This document shows positions 6,952 to 15,900 of a stretch of 64,000 nt of DNA, one piece after another (within the stretch, counting starts at the first letter, position 1; every line of letters begins with the position of its first letter). Below the pieces are notes generated by a model that saw only the letters and a list, made by a program, of their open reading frames with translations, searched no databases and was not told the origin of the DNA. The stretch covers positions 1 through 64,000 of the forward strand of contig NZ_WLVL01000016.1 of the NCBI RefSeq assembly GCF_009707125.1, written 5' to 3'. The position numbers and the translations under genes were made by a program. Origin of the DNA: Arsenicicoccus cauae (GTDB lineage: Bacteria > Actinomycetota > Actinomycetes > Actinomycetales > Dermatophilaceae).

Positions 6952-8850
6952 CTAGTCGACGGGTCCGACATGCCCGGCCGCGACCGTCCCGTCACGCCCG
7001 GCGCGCTTGGCGGCGTTCATGGCGGCGTCGGCCGCCGACACGAGCTCGGGCGCCGTCGCAGCGTCCTGCGGCCAGGTGGCGATCCCGATGCTGCAGGTGA
7101 TGGGGACCTCGCGGTCGCCGACCTGCAGCGGACGTTCTCGCAGGTCGGCCACGATCCGCTGAGCGAGCCGCAGGCACTCCTGCTCGCCGCGCTCGGGGCA
7201 GACGACGGCCATCTCCTCCCCGCCGTAGCGCGCGACGACGTCCACCGGCGGGACCAGCTCGACGAGGCGAGCGGCGAGCGCGGCCAGCACGCCGTCGCCC
7301 ACGGAGTGGCCGTGCTCGTCGTTGATCCGGCGGAACCGGTCGATGTCCAGGATCAGCAGGGACACCTGCCGTCCGAACGAGCGCGCCCGCTCCACCTCGC
7401 GACCCAGCGTGGTCGTGAGCATGCGCAGGTTGCCGACGCCGGTCAGCGGGTCGGTGACGGACTGGCGCTGGGCGCGACGGTGCAGGATCGCGTTGTCGAT
7501 GGCGACCCCGGCCGGTCCGGCCACGAGGTCGAGCAGCTCCCCGGTGGTGTCGTCGTATGCCGTCGCGTCGGCCGCCCGCTCGACGACCAGCGCCCCGATG
7601 ACGTCGTCTCCGGAGACGAGGGGCGCGGCGCACAGCCGCCCCCTCAGGACGGCGCCGGGCTCGCCGCTCGCGTCGTCGAGCAGGACGACGCGGCGGTCGC
7701 TGACCACCTCTCCGACCACGCTCTCGGCCGCGCGGATCCGCCCGGTGCCGGGACGGCGGGTCCCGATGGGGTGGACGACCCGGGCGCGCAGGCCGCTGCC
7801 CTCGCGCATCCAGACGACGGCGCAGGCGGACCCGGTCGTCGTCTCGGCCAGCGCGCACAGCGCTGCGAGGAGACCGTCGAGGTCGTGGGTGCGCTGCAGG
7901 GTGGCGGCGATCCGCCCGACGGTGTCCTGCAAGGTCGCCCGGCTCGACGTCAGCTCGGCCATGCGCTGGTCCAGCTCCACCGCCATGGCGTTGAACTCCC
8001 GCGACAGCTCGCCGACCTCGTCGTCGCGGCCCTCAGGCAGGCGCACCGTCAGGTCACCGTCGGCGATGCGACGGGTGCCCTCGGTGAGGGCGAGCAGCGG
8101 GGCGGTGAGCTCCCGGGCCAGCCACCGGAGCAGCCCGACCGCTGCCGCCAGCACGACCAGGATCAGCAGGAGGGGCACCCACGCGCGCGGGCCGCCCACA
8201 GGATCGGGAGCCGAGCCCTGGACGGCGCAGGGGCGACCGGGCCCTGCCGCGGCGGTCTGCGCGACGGACCCCTGGCCGCGGTCCGAGCTCGGGTGCACCT
8301 CGACCCCGCCCGCGCACTGCAGGATCGTGCGCACGTCCGAGGCGGCGGCCTGCCGGGCGAGCGCGTCGAGCCGACCGGCGGTGAGGGGCTCGACCACGAG
8401 GACGGTGAGGGTGCCCTGCGTGGTGCTCAGGTCGACCCGCTCGGCGAGGTGCGGCCCGGCGGGTCTGGTCACGGTCGAGCAGCGGGTGGTCGGCAGGGTG
8501 GTCGGCGTGGGTCGTGGCGCGGACCCGGAGGCCGCCAGCACCTCGCCACCGCGCAGCACGACCGCGTAGCCGCGCTCCGCCCCCAGGCCGCCCCGGGTCT
8601 CCTCCGCGAGGACGGCGGCCGGCGGGCGCCCGTTGGCGACCGACAGCGCGATGACCTCGGCCCGGTCGCCCAGCGCCCAGCACTCGGACGCCATGGCGGT
8701 GGCGACGGCCACCGTGGCGCGGTCGACGTCGCGTCGCTGGCCGTCCACGAGCGCACGGGGCAGCAGGACTCCGGCCACCAGCCCGGCCACGAGCAGGACC
8801 GGCAGGACCACGGCGGCGAGCACGATCGCCAGACGGGTCCGGATGGACAC
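6952..8850 (-). CDS. Membrane GAF-GGDEF diguanylate cyclase
   Basis: 632 residues: signal-anchor/TM (about 6-32), an extracytoplasmic sensor region, a second TM (about 228-246), a HAMP linker ending in DDEVGELSREFNAMAVELDQRM, a GAF-like region (about 330-480) and a C-terminal GGDEF domain. The active-site motif is GGEEM at 543-547 instead of GGDEF/GGEEF. The inhibitory I-site, normally RxxD five residues earlier, reads PPVD and so lacks the Arg. The protein should make c-di-GMP in response to an external and a cytosolic signal, without I-site feedback. It occupies the place where galU often sits beside 5-FCL and moeA in actinobacteria, and it ends 10 bases before moeA. Confidence 0.88.
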   Translation of the reverse strand: MSIRTRLAIVLAAVVLPVLLVAGLVAGVLLPRALVDGQRRDVDRATVAVATAMASECWALGDRAEVIALSVANGRPPAAVLAEETRGGLGAERGYAVVLRGGEVLAASGSAPRPTPTTLPTTRCSTVTRPAGPHLAERVDLSTTQGTLTVLVVEPLTAGRLDALARQAAASDVRTILQCAGGVEVHPSSDRGQGSVAQTAAAGPGRPCAVQGSAPDPVGGPRAWVPLLLILVVLAAAVGLLRWLARELTAPLLALTEGTRRIADGDLTVRLPEGRDDEVGELSREFNAMAVELDQRMAELTSSRATLQDTVGRIAATLQRTHDLDGLLAALCALAETTTGSACAVVWMREGSGLRARVVHPIGTRRPGTGRIRAAESVVGEVVSDRRVVLLDDASGEPGAVLRGRLCAAPLVSGDDVIGALVVERAADATAYDDTTGELLDLVAGPAGVAIDNAILHRRAQRQSVTDPLTGVGNLRMLTTTLGREVERARSFGRQVSLLILDIDRFRRINDEHGHSVGDGVLAALAARLVELVPPVDVVARYGGEEMAVVCPERGEQECLRLAQRIVADLRERPLQVGDREVPITCSIGIATWPQDAATAPELVSAADAAMNAAKRAGRDGTVAAGHVGPVD

Positions 8851-8942
8851 GGGTCCTCCTCGGGGTGGGCCGGTCGGCCCATGGTGGCACGAGACCGATC
8901 GAGTCCTCCCGCTGACCGGGGCGTGGCTGACAGAATCGCTGC

Positions 8943-9524
8943 ATGGACACCCCCGCCCCGACCCCCGCCGACGCCAAGCGCGCCCTACGGGCTCGCCTCT
9001 GGGCCCACCGCAAGCAGCGGTATGCCGACACCTCGCGCGCCGAGCGCGAGGCGCAGGCCCTGGCGGACCACGTCCTGCGGATCGTTGCGGACCGGGTGGG
9101 GCCGGGTGGGACGGTGACGTCGTACGAGTCCTGGCCGACCGAGCCGGGCACCGGTCCGCTCAACGCGGCGCTGGCCGAGGCGGGCTACCGGGTGCTGGTG
9201 CCGGTCACGCTGCCGGGGCTCGACCTGGACTGGCGGCCGCTCGGCAGCGACGAGCGGGACGAGTCCGCGCGGCTGGGGCTGGAGGCCATCGACCAGGCCG
9301 ACCTCGTGCTCACGCCGGGCACGGCGGTGGACCGGCGTGGGGTGCGACTCGGACAGGGCGGCGGGTGCTACGACCGAGCGCTGCCCCGGCGTCGCGAGGG
9401 CATCTGCGTGGTGACCCTCCTGCACCCCCAGGAGCTCCTCGACGACGCCCTGCCGGCGGCGCAGCACGACCAGCGGGTCGACGCGGTGGTGACCGCGGAC
9501 GGGATCACCTGGCTCGACCGCTGA
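8943..9524 (+). CDS. 5-formyltetrahydrofolate cyclo-ligase
   Basis: 193 residues. The enzyme converts 5-formyl-THF to 5,10-methenyl-THF with ATP. The C-terminal signature RLGQGGGCYDRAL (residues about 138-150) and the N-terminal KRALRARLWAHRKQR phosphate-binding region match the family, whose usual length is 180-200. Linkage to moeA and fmdB is conserved in actinobacteria. It is divergent from the diguanylate cyclase (92-base gap) and convergent with the acylase. Confidence 0.93.
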   Translation: MDTPAPTPADAKRALRARLWAHRKQRYADTSRAEREAQALADHVLRIVADRVGPGGTVTSYESWPTEPGTGPLNAALAEAGYRVLVPVTLPGLDLDWRPLGSDERDESARLGLEAIDQADLVLTPGTAVDRRGVRLGQGGGCYDRALPRRREGICVVTLLHPQELLDDALPAAQHDQRVDAVVTADGITWLDR

Positions 9525-9538
9525 GCGCGCGGCGGGGC

Positions 9539-12136
9539 TCAGCCGTCGTCGCGAGGTGCGAGCGTGAGCTGCTCGCGCGTGGCATCCTCGACCGCCCCCC
9601 GGCTGAACGGCCACGCGAACGACTCGTTGCGCAGCCAGCGTCCCGTCTGGTCGTCGTAGTGCTCGCTGGTCGGGTGCCCGGACACGCCGGTGCTCTGGAC
9701 CCAGGTGCTCGCGTCAAGATCGGCGAGGTCGACCACCATGCGCATGGACGGCCCCCAGTCGGCGGCGTAGCCCACCTGGAGGTCGTAGCCGAGGGCGTTG
9801 GGCGCGAGCGGGCTCCCGGGCGCCGGCTCCGGGCCGCGGTCCAGCAGGGAGCGCAGCATCCCCGGCGCCGCGGCGCTGAGCGGGTGGCGCAGGGTCAGCG
9901 TGTGCAGCCGCCCGTAGTCCCAGGCCTTGACGTCCTTGCCGGTCAGCCGGGTGAGCTCGAGCCGGGCGTCGACCTGCGCCTGACGCAGGATGTCGTCGCG
10001 GGTCTCGATGCGCAGCGTCTTTTGGTTGTCCCACCACGGGGAGCGCGGGTCGGCGAGCAGCTGCTGGACGACCGCCGGCCAGCGTGACCCGCCGTCGGGG
10101 CGCAGGCCCACCGGCAGGTCGTCGTCGAAGGTCCGGTGCAGCAGGGCGGACCACGCCGCCGTCCAGTAGGCCGCCGCGCGCGACGACGGGTTGTCCCCCG
10201 TGACGAACCGCCCGTCCCAGCCCTCCAGGGTGGCCTGCCCCTCGCGGGTGAAGGCGTCGCCGCTCAGGTCCACGCCCCGCAGGGCCGCGGTGAGGACGGG
10301 CTGGAAGCCGTCGCTGACGTCGCCCTGGATCTCGCGCATGCGCTCCGGCGTCACCGTGGGATGGGCGGTGAGGAGCTGACGGATGCGGGTCGAGCGCCAG
10401 CCGTGCGTCCAGTCCGTCGTCAGGAAGGGGGTCGTCGCCGCCGTGACGGCCTGGTTGGCGGTCACCAGGAAGCCCTCGGCGGGGTCCAGGGTGTGCGGCA
10501 GCTGCTCGAAGGGGACGTAGCCGGTCCAGTCGTAGCGCGAGTCCCAGCCGGGTGCTGGCAGGTAGCCGGGTGGGGTCCCGGCCGACCCGGACCGCCGGAC
10601 CGGGACGCGGCCCGGTGCCTGGTAGCCGATGTGCCCGTCGACGTCGGCGTACACGGCGTTCTGCGAGGGGGCCGCGAAGGACGACAGGGCGGCGCGGAAG
10701 CTCTCGAAGGACGTCGCGCGGTTCATCCGGAAGATCGCGTCCGCGGTCTGGGTGACGTCCAGCCCGGTCCATCTCAGCGCGATCGCCAGGGACTCCCCCT
10801 CGGCCGGCGCGGTGGCCGCGCCTGAGGTGCCCGACGTGGGAGCGGTGGCGGCGTCCCTGACCGCGGCGTCCACGTCCGACAGCAGCGGGCCGTGCGTGCT
10901 CGACCGGACGGTGATGGTGCGGTCGGTGCCGCCGGCCACGCGGATCACCTCGGTGCGGGTGGTCAGCGGCTGGTAGGTCCCGTCCCTGAGCACGGTGCTG
11001 CCCTTGACCCGCTCGAGGTAGAAGTCGCTCACGTCGGGGTCGAGGTTGGTGAAGCCCCACGCGATGCGCTGGTTGTGCCCGATCACCACGCCGGGGAAGC
11101 CCGCGAACGCGAAGCCGCTCACGTCGTAGGGGCACGCCTGGGACACCGTGCGGCAGTGCAGCGCGGTCTGGTGCCAGACGCCCGGCTGGCCGAGCGCGAG
11201 GTGCGGGTCGTTGGCCAGCAGGGGCTTGCCGGTCGAGGACCGGGACGGCCCGACCACCCACGAGTTGGAGCCGACGCCCTCGCCGCGCCCGACCAGGGGC
11301 GCGACCGCAGAGACGGCCCGCGCGGCCCGGGCGAGGGCCGCCTGGCCGTCCTGGTCGGGCTGGGGTCGTATGCCGGCGGCCGGCGCCTTGGACCGGCCGC
11401 CCCGCACGCCCGAGGGAGACCACGCGGACGCGGACAGGATCGGCGGCTGGGCCCTGGCGTCATAGTGGGGATAGAGTTCGCGGACCTCGTCGAGCGAGCG
11501 ACCCTGCGCCATGAGCCGGGCGCGGGCGAGCTCGTCGGCGTAGTTGCCGTGCAGGTCCCAGGCCATCGCCTTGAGCCAGGCCAGCGAGTCGACCGGCCCC
11601 CACGGCTCGATGCGGTAGCCGGGGAAGCGGACGCCGAGCATGAGGTACTCCGGGGCGACGCGGGTGGCGTCGCCGGTCGCGTCCAGGTAGGCGTTGACCC
11701 CGTCGGCATACGCCGCGAGGTAGCGCCGGGTGTCGGCCGACAGGGTCGGCAGCTCCTGCTCGGCGACTCGGCGCCAGCCCATGGTGCGGACGCTCGTGTC
11801 GGACGCCACGCCGGCCTCGCCGACGAGCTCGGCGAGCCTGCCCGCCGTCGCGTGGCGGCGCAGGTCCATCTCGAAGAACCGGTCCTGGGCCGCGACGTAG
11901 CCCTGCGCCCGGAACAGGTCCTCGGGGGTGTCGGCGTAGACGTGGGCCACGCCTTGGGCGTCCCGCCGCACGTCCACCTCGCCCGACAGCCCCGCCAGCC
12001 GCGCGGTGCCCGTGACGCTCGGGTCGGTCCTGCGCACGGCGCCGTAGACCACGCCGGCGACGATGAGGGCGGCCACGAGGAGCAGGACGACGACCGAGAC
12101 GGTCGTCCGTCGGGCGATCAGAGCGGCGCGGGACAC
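9539..12136 (-). CDS. Penicillin-acylase-family N-terminal-nucleophile hydrolase
   Basis: 865 residues from GTG 12136, chosen because it gives a compact N-terminal membrane anchor (TTVSVVVLLLVAALIVAG) and does not overlap the divergent antiporter. The family is made as a precursor that cleaves itself before the catalytic Ser. Here GVG|SNSW places the cleavage between Gly289 and Ser290, giving alpha and beta chains. Other family blocks are GYVAAQDRFFEMDLRR, KPLLANDPHL, FAFAGFPGVVIGHNQRIAWGFTN and YADVDGHIGYQAPGR. Substrates include penicillin side chains and acyl-homoserine lactones; the real one is unknown. It is probably anchored outside the membrane. Confidence 0.92.
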   Translation of the reverse strand: MSRAALIARRTTVSVVVLLLVAALIVAGVVYGAVRRTDPSVTGTARLAGLSGEVDVRRDAQGVAHVYADTPEDLFRAQGYVAAQDRFFEMDLRRHATAGRLAELVGEAGVASDTSVRTMGWRRVAEQELPTLSADTRRYLAAYADGVNAYLDATGDATRVAPEYLMLGVRFPGYRIEPWGPVDSLAWLKAMAWDLHGNYADELARARLMAQGRSLDEVRELYPHYDARAQPPILSASAWSPSGVRGGRSKAPAAGIRPQPDQDGQAALARAARAVSAVAPLVGRGEGVGSNSWVVGPSRSSTGKPLLANDPHLALGQPGVWHQTALHCRTVSQACPYDVSGFAFAGFPGVVIGHNQRIAWGFTNLDPDVSDFYLERVKGSTVLRDGTYQPLTTRTEVIRVAGGTDRTITVRSSTHGPLLSDVDAAVRDAATAPTSGTSGAATAPAEGESLAIALRWTGLDVTQTADAIFRMNRATSFESFRAALSSFAAPSQNAVYADVDGHIGYQAPGRVPVRRSGSAGTPPGYLPAPGWDSRYDWTGYVPFEQLPHTLDPAEGFLVTANQAVTAATTPFLTTDWTHGWRSTRIRQLLTAHPTVTPERMREIQGDVSDGFQPVLTAALRGVDLSGDAFTREGQATLEGWDGRFVTGDNPSSRAAAYWTAAWSALLHRTFDDDLPVGLRPDGGSRWPAVVQQLLADPRSPWWDNQKTLRIETRDDILRQAQVDARLELTRLTGKDVKAWDYGRLHTLTLRHPLSAAAPGMLRSLLDRGPEPAPGSPLAPNALGYDLQVGYAADWGPSMRMVVDLADLDASTWVQSTGVSGHPTSEHYDDQTGRWLRNESFAWPFSRGAVEDATREQLTLAPRDDG

Positions 12137-12221
12137 GTGAGCGAGACTAGGCCACGGCACCGACAAGCCGGCGGACGACGCGGGGGCGGGTGCGGGTGCG
12201 GCATACGAGAGAATGGGCCCC

Positions 12222-13799
12222 ATGGACACCGGCGCGGACTTCGGGATCGAGGACCTACGCTCCGTCCTCCTGCTCGGGTCCGCCGTCCTCCTGCTCGCCG
12301 TGGTGGCGGTCCGCATCAGTACCCGGTCGGGCCTGCCCTCGCTGCTGCTGTACCTCCTCATCGGGGTCGGGCTCGGGGAGTCCGGGCTCGGCATCCAGTT
12401 CGACGGTGGCCGGCTGACGCAGGCCCTCGGCTACATCGCGCTCGTGCTGATCCTCGCCGAGGGCGGGCTGTCGACCTCGTGGAGGCACATCAGACCCTCG
12501 GTGGCCCCGGCCGCTCTGCTCTCGACCGTCGGCGTGATCGTGTCCGTCGGCGTGGTCGGCGTCGCTGCCAGGTTCGTGCTCCACCTCGACTGGGTGTCGG
12601 CCCTGCTGGTCGGCGCGGTGCTCAGCTCCACGGACGCGGCCGCCGTCTTCTCCGTGCTGCGCAGCGTGCCCCTCCCCCGCAGGCTGACCAGCCTGCTCGA
12701 GGCGGAGTCCGGCTTCAACGACGCCCCGGTCGTCATCCTGGTCACCGCCCTGGCCTCCGTCGCCGCCGGGGACTCCGACGCCGGTCCCCTCTTCCTCGCC
12801 GGGCTCGCGGTCTACGAGCTGGTCGTGGGCGCGCTGCTCGGCATCGCGGTGGGCTGGCTCGGGACCAAGCTGTTGCGCCGCTACGCCGACACCTCGTCCG
12901 CGCTGTTCTCGATCGGCGTGATGGCGGTGCCGACGATGGCCTACTGCGTCGCGACCTACGCCCACGGCAGCGGCTTCCTCGCCGTCTACGTCGCCGCGCT
13001 CGTCGTCGGCAACAGCTCCCTGCCGCACAAGGCCGCCACCAGGGGTTTCGCCACCGCGATGGGCTGGCTGGCCCAGATCGGCCTGTTCGTCCTGCTGGGC
13101 CTGCTGGCCTCCCCCTCCGAGCTCGGCCGGTGGATCGTCCCGGCGGTCGTGATGGGGTTGGTGCTGCTCCTGGTCGCCCGGCCGCTGTCGGTGGTGGTCT
13201 CCGCCACGCCGTTCGGGATCGGGTGGCGCGAGCAGGCCTTCTTGTCGTGGGCGGGGCTGCGCGGCGCCGTCCCCGTCGTCCTCGCCACGGTCCCAGAGAC
13301 CAGCGGCGCGTCGTCGCTCGCCTGGTTGTTCGACCTCGTGTTCATGCTCGTCGTGATCTTCACCATCGTGCAGGGGCCGACCATGCCGTATGTCGCCCGG
13401 CGGCTCGGCGTCATCGACGCGGGCGCCACGTTGGACCTGCAGCTGGAGTCCACCCCGCTCGAACGACTCAACACCGAGGTGGTCGAGGTGCAGATCGGCG
13501 ACGAGTCCCGCATGGCCGGGGTCGAGGTCTACGAGCTGCGCCTGCCCAAGGGCGCCAACGTCGCCCTCGTGCTGCGCGGCGAGCAGTCGTTCGTGCCCGA
13601 GCGCTCGACCGTGCTGCGGCGAGGTGACTCGCTGATGGTCGTGGTGCCCTCGGCGCTGCGGGACGCGGCCGAGGAGCGGCTGCGCGCGGTGTCCCAGCAG
13701 GGCCGCCTGGCCGGGTGGCTCGAGCCGGGGAAGCGCCCGCCCGTGTCCCGCACGGCCCGCGAACGCGGTCAGCGACGTCGCGACGGCTCGCTAGACTGA
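12222..13799 (+). CDS. K+/H+ antiporter, CPA1 (NhaP2/CvrA-like) with TrkA-C domain
   Basis: 525 residues. About 12 membrane segments fill residues 15-390, including SSTDAAAVFSVL and ESGFNDAPVVILV, which carry the conserved acidic residues of CPA1 exchangers. A soluble TrkA-C/RCK_C-like domain (about 420-500, EVVEVQIGDESRMAG...LRRGDSLMVVVP) follows and probably binds a regulatory ligand. The family exports K+ or Na+ in exchange for protons. ATG 12222 has GAGAGA at suitable spacing, whereas ATG 12213 lies too close to it. Several actinobacterial TrkA-C antiporters bind c-di-AMP, which is of interest given the c-di-AMP riboswitch in this window; that link is inference. Confidence 0.9.
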   Translation: MDTGADFGIEDLRSVLLLGSAVLLLAVVAVRISTRSGLPSLLLYLLIGVGLGESGLGIQFDGGRLTQALGYIALVLILAEGGLSTSWRHIRPSVAPAALLSTVGVIVSVGVVGVAARFVLHLDWVSALLVGAVLSSTDAAAVFSVLRSVPLPRRLTSLLEAESGFNDAPVVILVTALASVAAGDSDAGPLFLAGLAVYELVVGALLGIAVGWLGTKLLRRYADTSSALFSIGVMAVPTMAYCVATYAHGSGFLAVYVAALVVGNSSLPHKAATRGFATAMGWLAQIGLFVLLGLLASPSELGRWIVPAVVMGLVLLLVARPLSVVVSATPFGIGWREQAFLSWAGLRGAVPVVLATVPETSGASSLAWLFDLVFMLVVIFTIVQGPTMPYVARRLGVIDAGATLDLQLESTPLERLNTEVVEVQIGDESRMAGVEVYELRLPKGANVALVLRGEQSFVPERSTVLRRGDSLMVVVPSALRDAAEERLRAVSQQGRLAGWLEPGKRPPVSRTARERGQRRRDGSLD

Positions 13800-13867
13800 G
13801 CGGTCGAACGCCCAGGTCGGCCTCGGCCGCCGGCGTCCCTCACCCGCTCGTTCCCTCCGGAGGCACC

Positions 13868-14206
13868 GTGCCCACCTACTCCTACCGCTGCGCCGACTGC
13901 GGCGAGGCCTTCGACATCGTGCAGTCGTTCAGCGACGACGCGCTCACCGTGTGCCCGCGCTGCGAGGGGCTGCTGCGCAAGGTCTACAACAGCGTCGGCG
14001 TCGTCTTCAAGGGCTCCGGCTTCTACCGCACGGACTCGCGCGGCAAGGACGCCAAGGCGACCAAGAGCACCTCGGCCTCCCCGAGCGAGTCCTCCTCGAG
14101 CACCTCCGGCACCAGCGCCTCGTCCGGCTCCGACGGGTCCGCGAGCGGGTCCGGGACCTCGTCCAGCAGCTCCAGCACCTCGACCAGCTCGACCGCCGCC
14201 AGCTGA
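13868..14206 (+). CDS. FmdB-type zinc-ribbon protein
   Basis: 112 residues. A zinc ribbon with two Cys pairs (YRCADCGEAF near residue 6 and CPRCEGLLRK near 32) occupies the first 55 residues, as in FmdB regulatory proteins. The rest is a low-complexity Ser/Thr/Gly tail, common in actinobacterial members. The GTG start follows a good ribosome binding site (GGAGG). The function of the family is unclear; regulation of formamidase genes is known in one methylotroph. Confidence 0.88.
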   Translation: MPTYSYRCADCGEAFDIVQSFSDDALTVCPRCEGLLRKVYNSVGVVFKGSGFYRTDSRGKDAKATKSTSASPSESSSSTSGTSASSGSDGSASGSGTSSSSSSTSTSSTAAS

Positions 14207-14373
14207 CCGTCGAGGGCGCCGACCGGCTCGTATGTCGCCGGCCCACCCCTCGCGCACCCGAGGACGCGCCGGTCTCGGCGTGTCGTCCACAGCTCGTCGC
14301 GTCGTGGTTCGCTCCGTCCACAGGCGGCCGCCGAGCCCTCCCGCGTCGCAGGTCCGCTCCTTAGCCTCGCGGC

Positions 14374-15081
14374 ATGACTGCCCTCCCCCGCCGTGGCGAC
14401 CGAGCCGGGCGCCCCGCACCGCTACGCCGGTCGTGGCGCGCACGCCTGCGCAGCCGCCGTGTGTCCTGGCACGTGCGACTCGCCCGCCGCGTCCTGGCCG
14501 CCCTCTGTCTGGGGCTCGCCGTGGCCGGGGCGCTGCGCCTGGCGTTCCCGGCCCCTCCTCCAGCAGGCACGCGCGTGGTGAGCGCCGCCCGCGACCTGCC
14601 CGCGGGGCACGTGCTCGACGCGAGGGACCTCGTCATCCGTCGGTGGCCCGGGTCGGACGCCCCCACCACCTGGCCGGACGCCGAGGCCCTCGTGGGGCGC
14701 CGCCTGGCTGGGCCAGTGGCCACCGGCGACCCGCTGACGCCCCGTGCGGTGACCGGAGCCGCCCGGCTCGCGGGCCTGCCCGAGGGGTCCGTGGCGCTCG
14801 CCGTGCCCTCCGTCGAGCCCGTGGTGGCGGACCTCGTGCGCGCGGGCGACCGGGTCCAGGTGTGGGCCGGTGCCCGCCTCGTCGCCCCCGCCGCCGTGGT
14901 GCTGCAGACCCCGGTCGGTGAGTCCGCCGGGGTGGGGCTGCCGGGAGGCGCCGCCGGCGCCTCCGGACGCACGGTCCTGGTGTCCCTCAACGCATCTCAG
15001 TCCAGGGCTCTGCACGCAGGCCACGGAGCCGGGCCCGAGGACGAGCCCCTTCACCTGATGCTCACGGCGGGCTCCCAGTAA
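14374..15081 (+). CDS. SAF-domain protein (CpaB/flagellar basal-body-like)
   Basis: 235 residues: basic N-terminus, one membrane segment (about 38-58) and an SAF domain from about 65 (RVVSAARDLPAGHVLDARDLVIRRWPG), as in CpaB-type pilus assembly proteins. A second conserved block is SVALAVPSVEPVVADLVRAGDRVQVWA. The domain is shared by Flp-pilus and flagellar P-ring chaperones, but no pilus genes are nearby, so the role is open. The gene sits between fmdB and mscL, as in other actinobacteria. Confidence 0.8.
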   Translation: MTALPRRGDRAGRPAPLRRSWRARLRSRRVSWHVRLARRVLAALCLGLAVAGALRLAFPAPPPAGTRVVSAARDLPAGHVLDARDLVIRRWPGSDAPTTWPDAEALVGRRLAGPVATGDPLTPRAVTGAARLAGLPEGSVALAVPSVEPVVADLVRAGDRVQVWAGARLVAPAAVVLQTPVGESAGVGLPGGAAGASGRTVLVSLNASQSRALHAGHGAGPEDEPLHLMLTAGSQ

Positions 15082-15099
15082 GCACTTCGCGTCAACTTT

Positions 15100-15128
15100 T
15101 TGGGGACCTATGAACGATTAAGTATCGT
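15100..15128 (+). promoter_or_regulatory. Possible promoter of mscL
   Basis: TTGGGG at 15100-15105 and TATCGT at 15123-15128 are separated by 17 bases in the AT-richest part of the gap before mscL. Both boxes deviate from consensus, so this is tentative. An ACGAT/ATCGT inverted repeat overlaps the -10 region. Confidence 0.3.
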
Positions 15129-15232
15129 CCTCGTGTAACTCAGCGTCATACGGTGGGGCATGCGGCGAAGTCGCCGCCCGAGCCCCTGAGCGGGCTCGCT
15201 CCACATCTCCCCAGGACAGAGAGAGAACAGTC

Positions 15233-15595
15233 ATGCTCAAGGGCTTCAAGGACTTCCTCATGCGCGGCAACGTCGTCGACCTCGCGGTCGCCGTCGTCAT
15301 CGGTGCCGCCTTCGGCAAGGTCATCGACAGCTTCGTCGCGATCCTGATGAACCTCATCGGCAAGCTGGGCGGCCAGCCCAACTTCAACTCCTTCAACCCG
15401 GGCGACGTCCCGGTCGGCGCGTTCCTCACGGCCCTCATCAGCTTCCTGATCATCGCCGCGGCCATCTACTTCATGGTCGTCGCCCCGATGAACGCCATCG
15501 CCGCCCGTCGCAAGGCCGGCGTGGAGGAGACCGAGGCTCCCTCCGAGGAGGCCTCCATCCTCATGGAGATCCGCGACGAGCTGCGTCGTCGCTGA
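15233..15595 (+). CDS. mscL: Large-conductance mechanosensitive channel MscL
   Basis: 120 residues, typical of MscL. The N-terminal MLKGFKDFLMRGNVVDLAVAV carries the amphipathic helix and the start of TM1, and TM2 is about 66-88 (FLTALISFLIIAAAIYFMVV). The C-terminal helix ends in MEIRDELRRR. The channel opens on membrane tension and releases osmolytes in hypo-osmotic shock. A GAGAGAGAA ribosome binding region precedes the ATG, and a strong hairpin follows the stop. Confidence 0.97.
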   Translation: MLKGFKDFLMRGNVVDLAVAVVIGAAFGKVIDSFVAILMNLIGKLGGQPNFNSFNPGDVPVGAFLTALISFLIIAAAIYFMVVAPMNAIAARRKAGVEETEAPSEEASILMEIRDELRRR

Positions 15596-15610
15596 CCCTC
15601 CCCGCACGTC

Positions 15611-15645
15611 ACGAAGGGCCCCGCCGTGCTGGCGGGGCCCTTCGT
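15611..15645 (+). terminator. Terminator hairpin after mscL
   Basis: A perfect 15-bp stem (15611-15625 with 15631-15645) with a 5-base loop begins 15 bases after the mscL stop. There is no U tract, as is usual in very GC-rich actinobacteria. Confidence 0.8.
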
Positions 15646-15696
15646 CGTCCGCGCAGACGAGCAGGAGCAGGTTGACGCGGACCGGACCCCGGGGTC

Positions 15697-15900
15697 CTAC
15701 TCCCAGTGCGGGGGACGCTGCTCCCGCAGCCACCGGTCATGGGCGTCCTCGCGAGGCGCGTCGGAGCGGCGCCGCGCTGCGGTGGAGGGGGGCGGGTTCT
15801 CCTGCGTGGCCGGCGGGAGGCGGGGCTCGGCCTCGCCCAGGGGCGCCCTCGCCGCAGACCCCGTGCCGGGGGCGTCCACCCGACGGTGCCGGCGCGTCAC
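15697..15900 (-). CDS. Small hypothetical protein coupled to the helicase gene
   Basis: 67 residues, Pro/Ala/Arg-rich, ending in the conserved-looking peptide DRWLREQRPPHWE. From memory, similar short proteins with a WLREQRPPHW-type end occur beside large helicase genes in actinobacteria. Its GTG overlaps the stop of the helicase gene by 4 bases (GTGA), a strong sign of a real, translationally coupled gene. No domain or function is recognised. Confidence 0.65.
   Translation of the reverse strand: MTRRHRRVDAPGTGSAARAPLGEAEPRLPPATQENPPPSTAARRRSDAPREDAHDRWLREQRPPHWE

Noticed and set aside
10892-13627. A 911-codon open frame on the plus strand
   Set aside because: Antisense to the acylase and out of frame with the antiporter; no recognisable domains.
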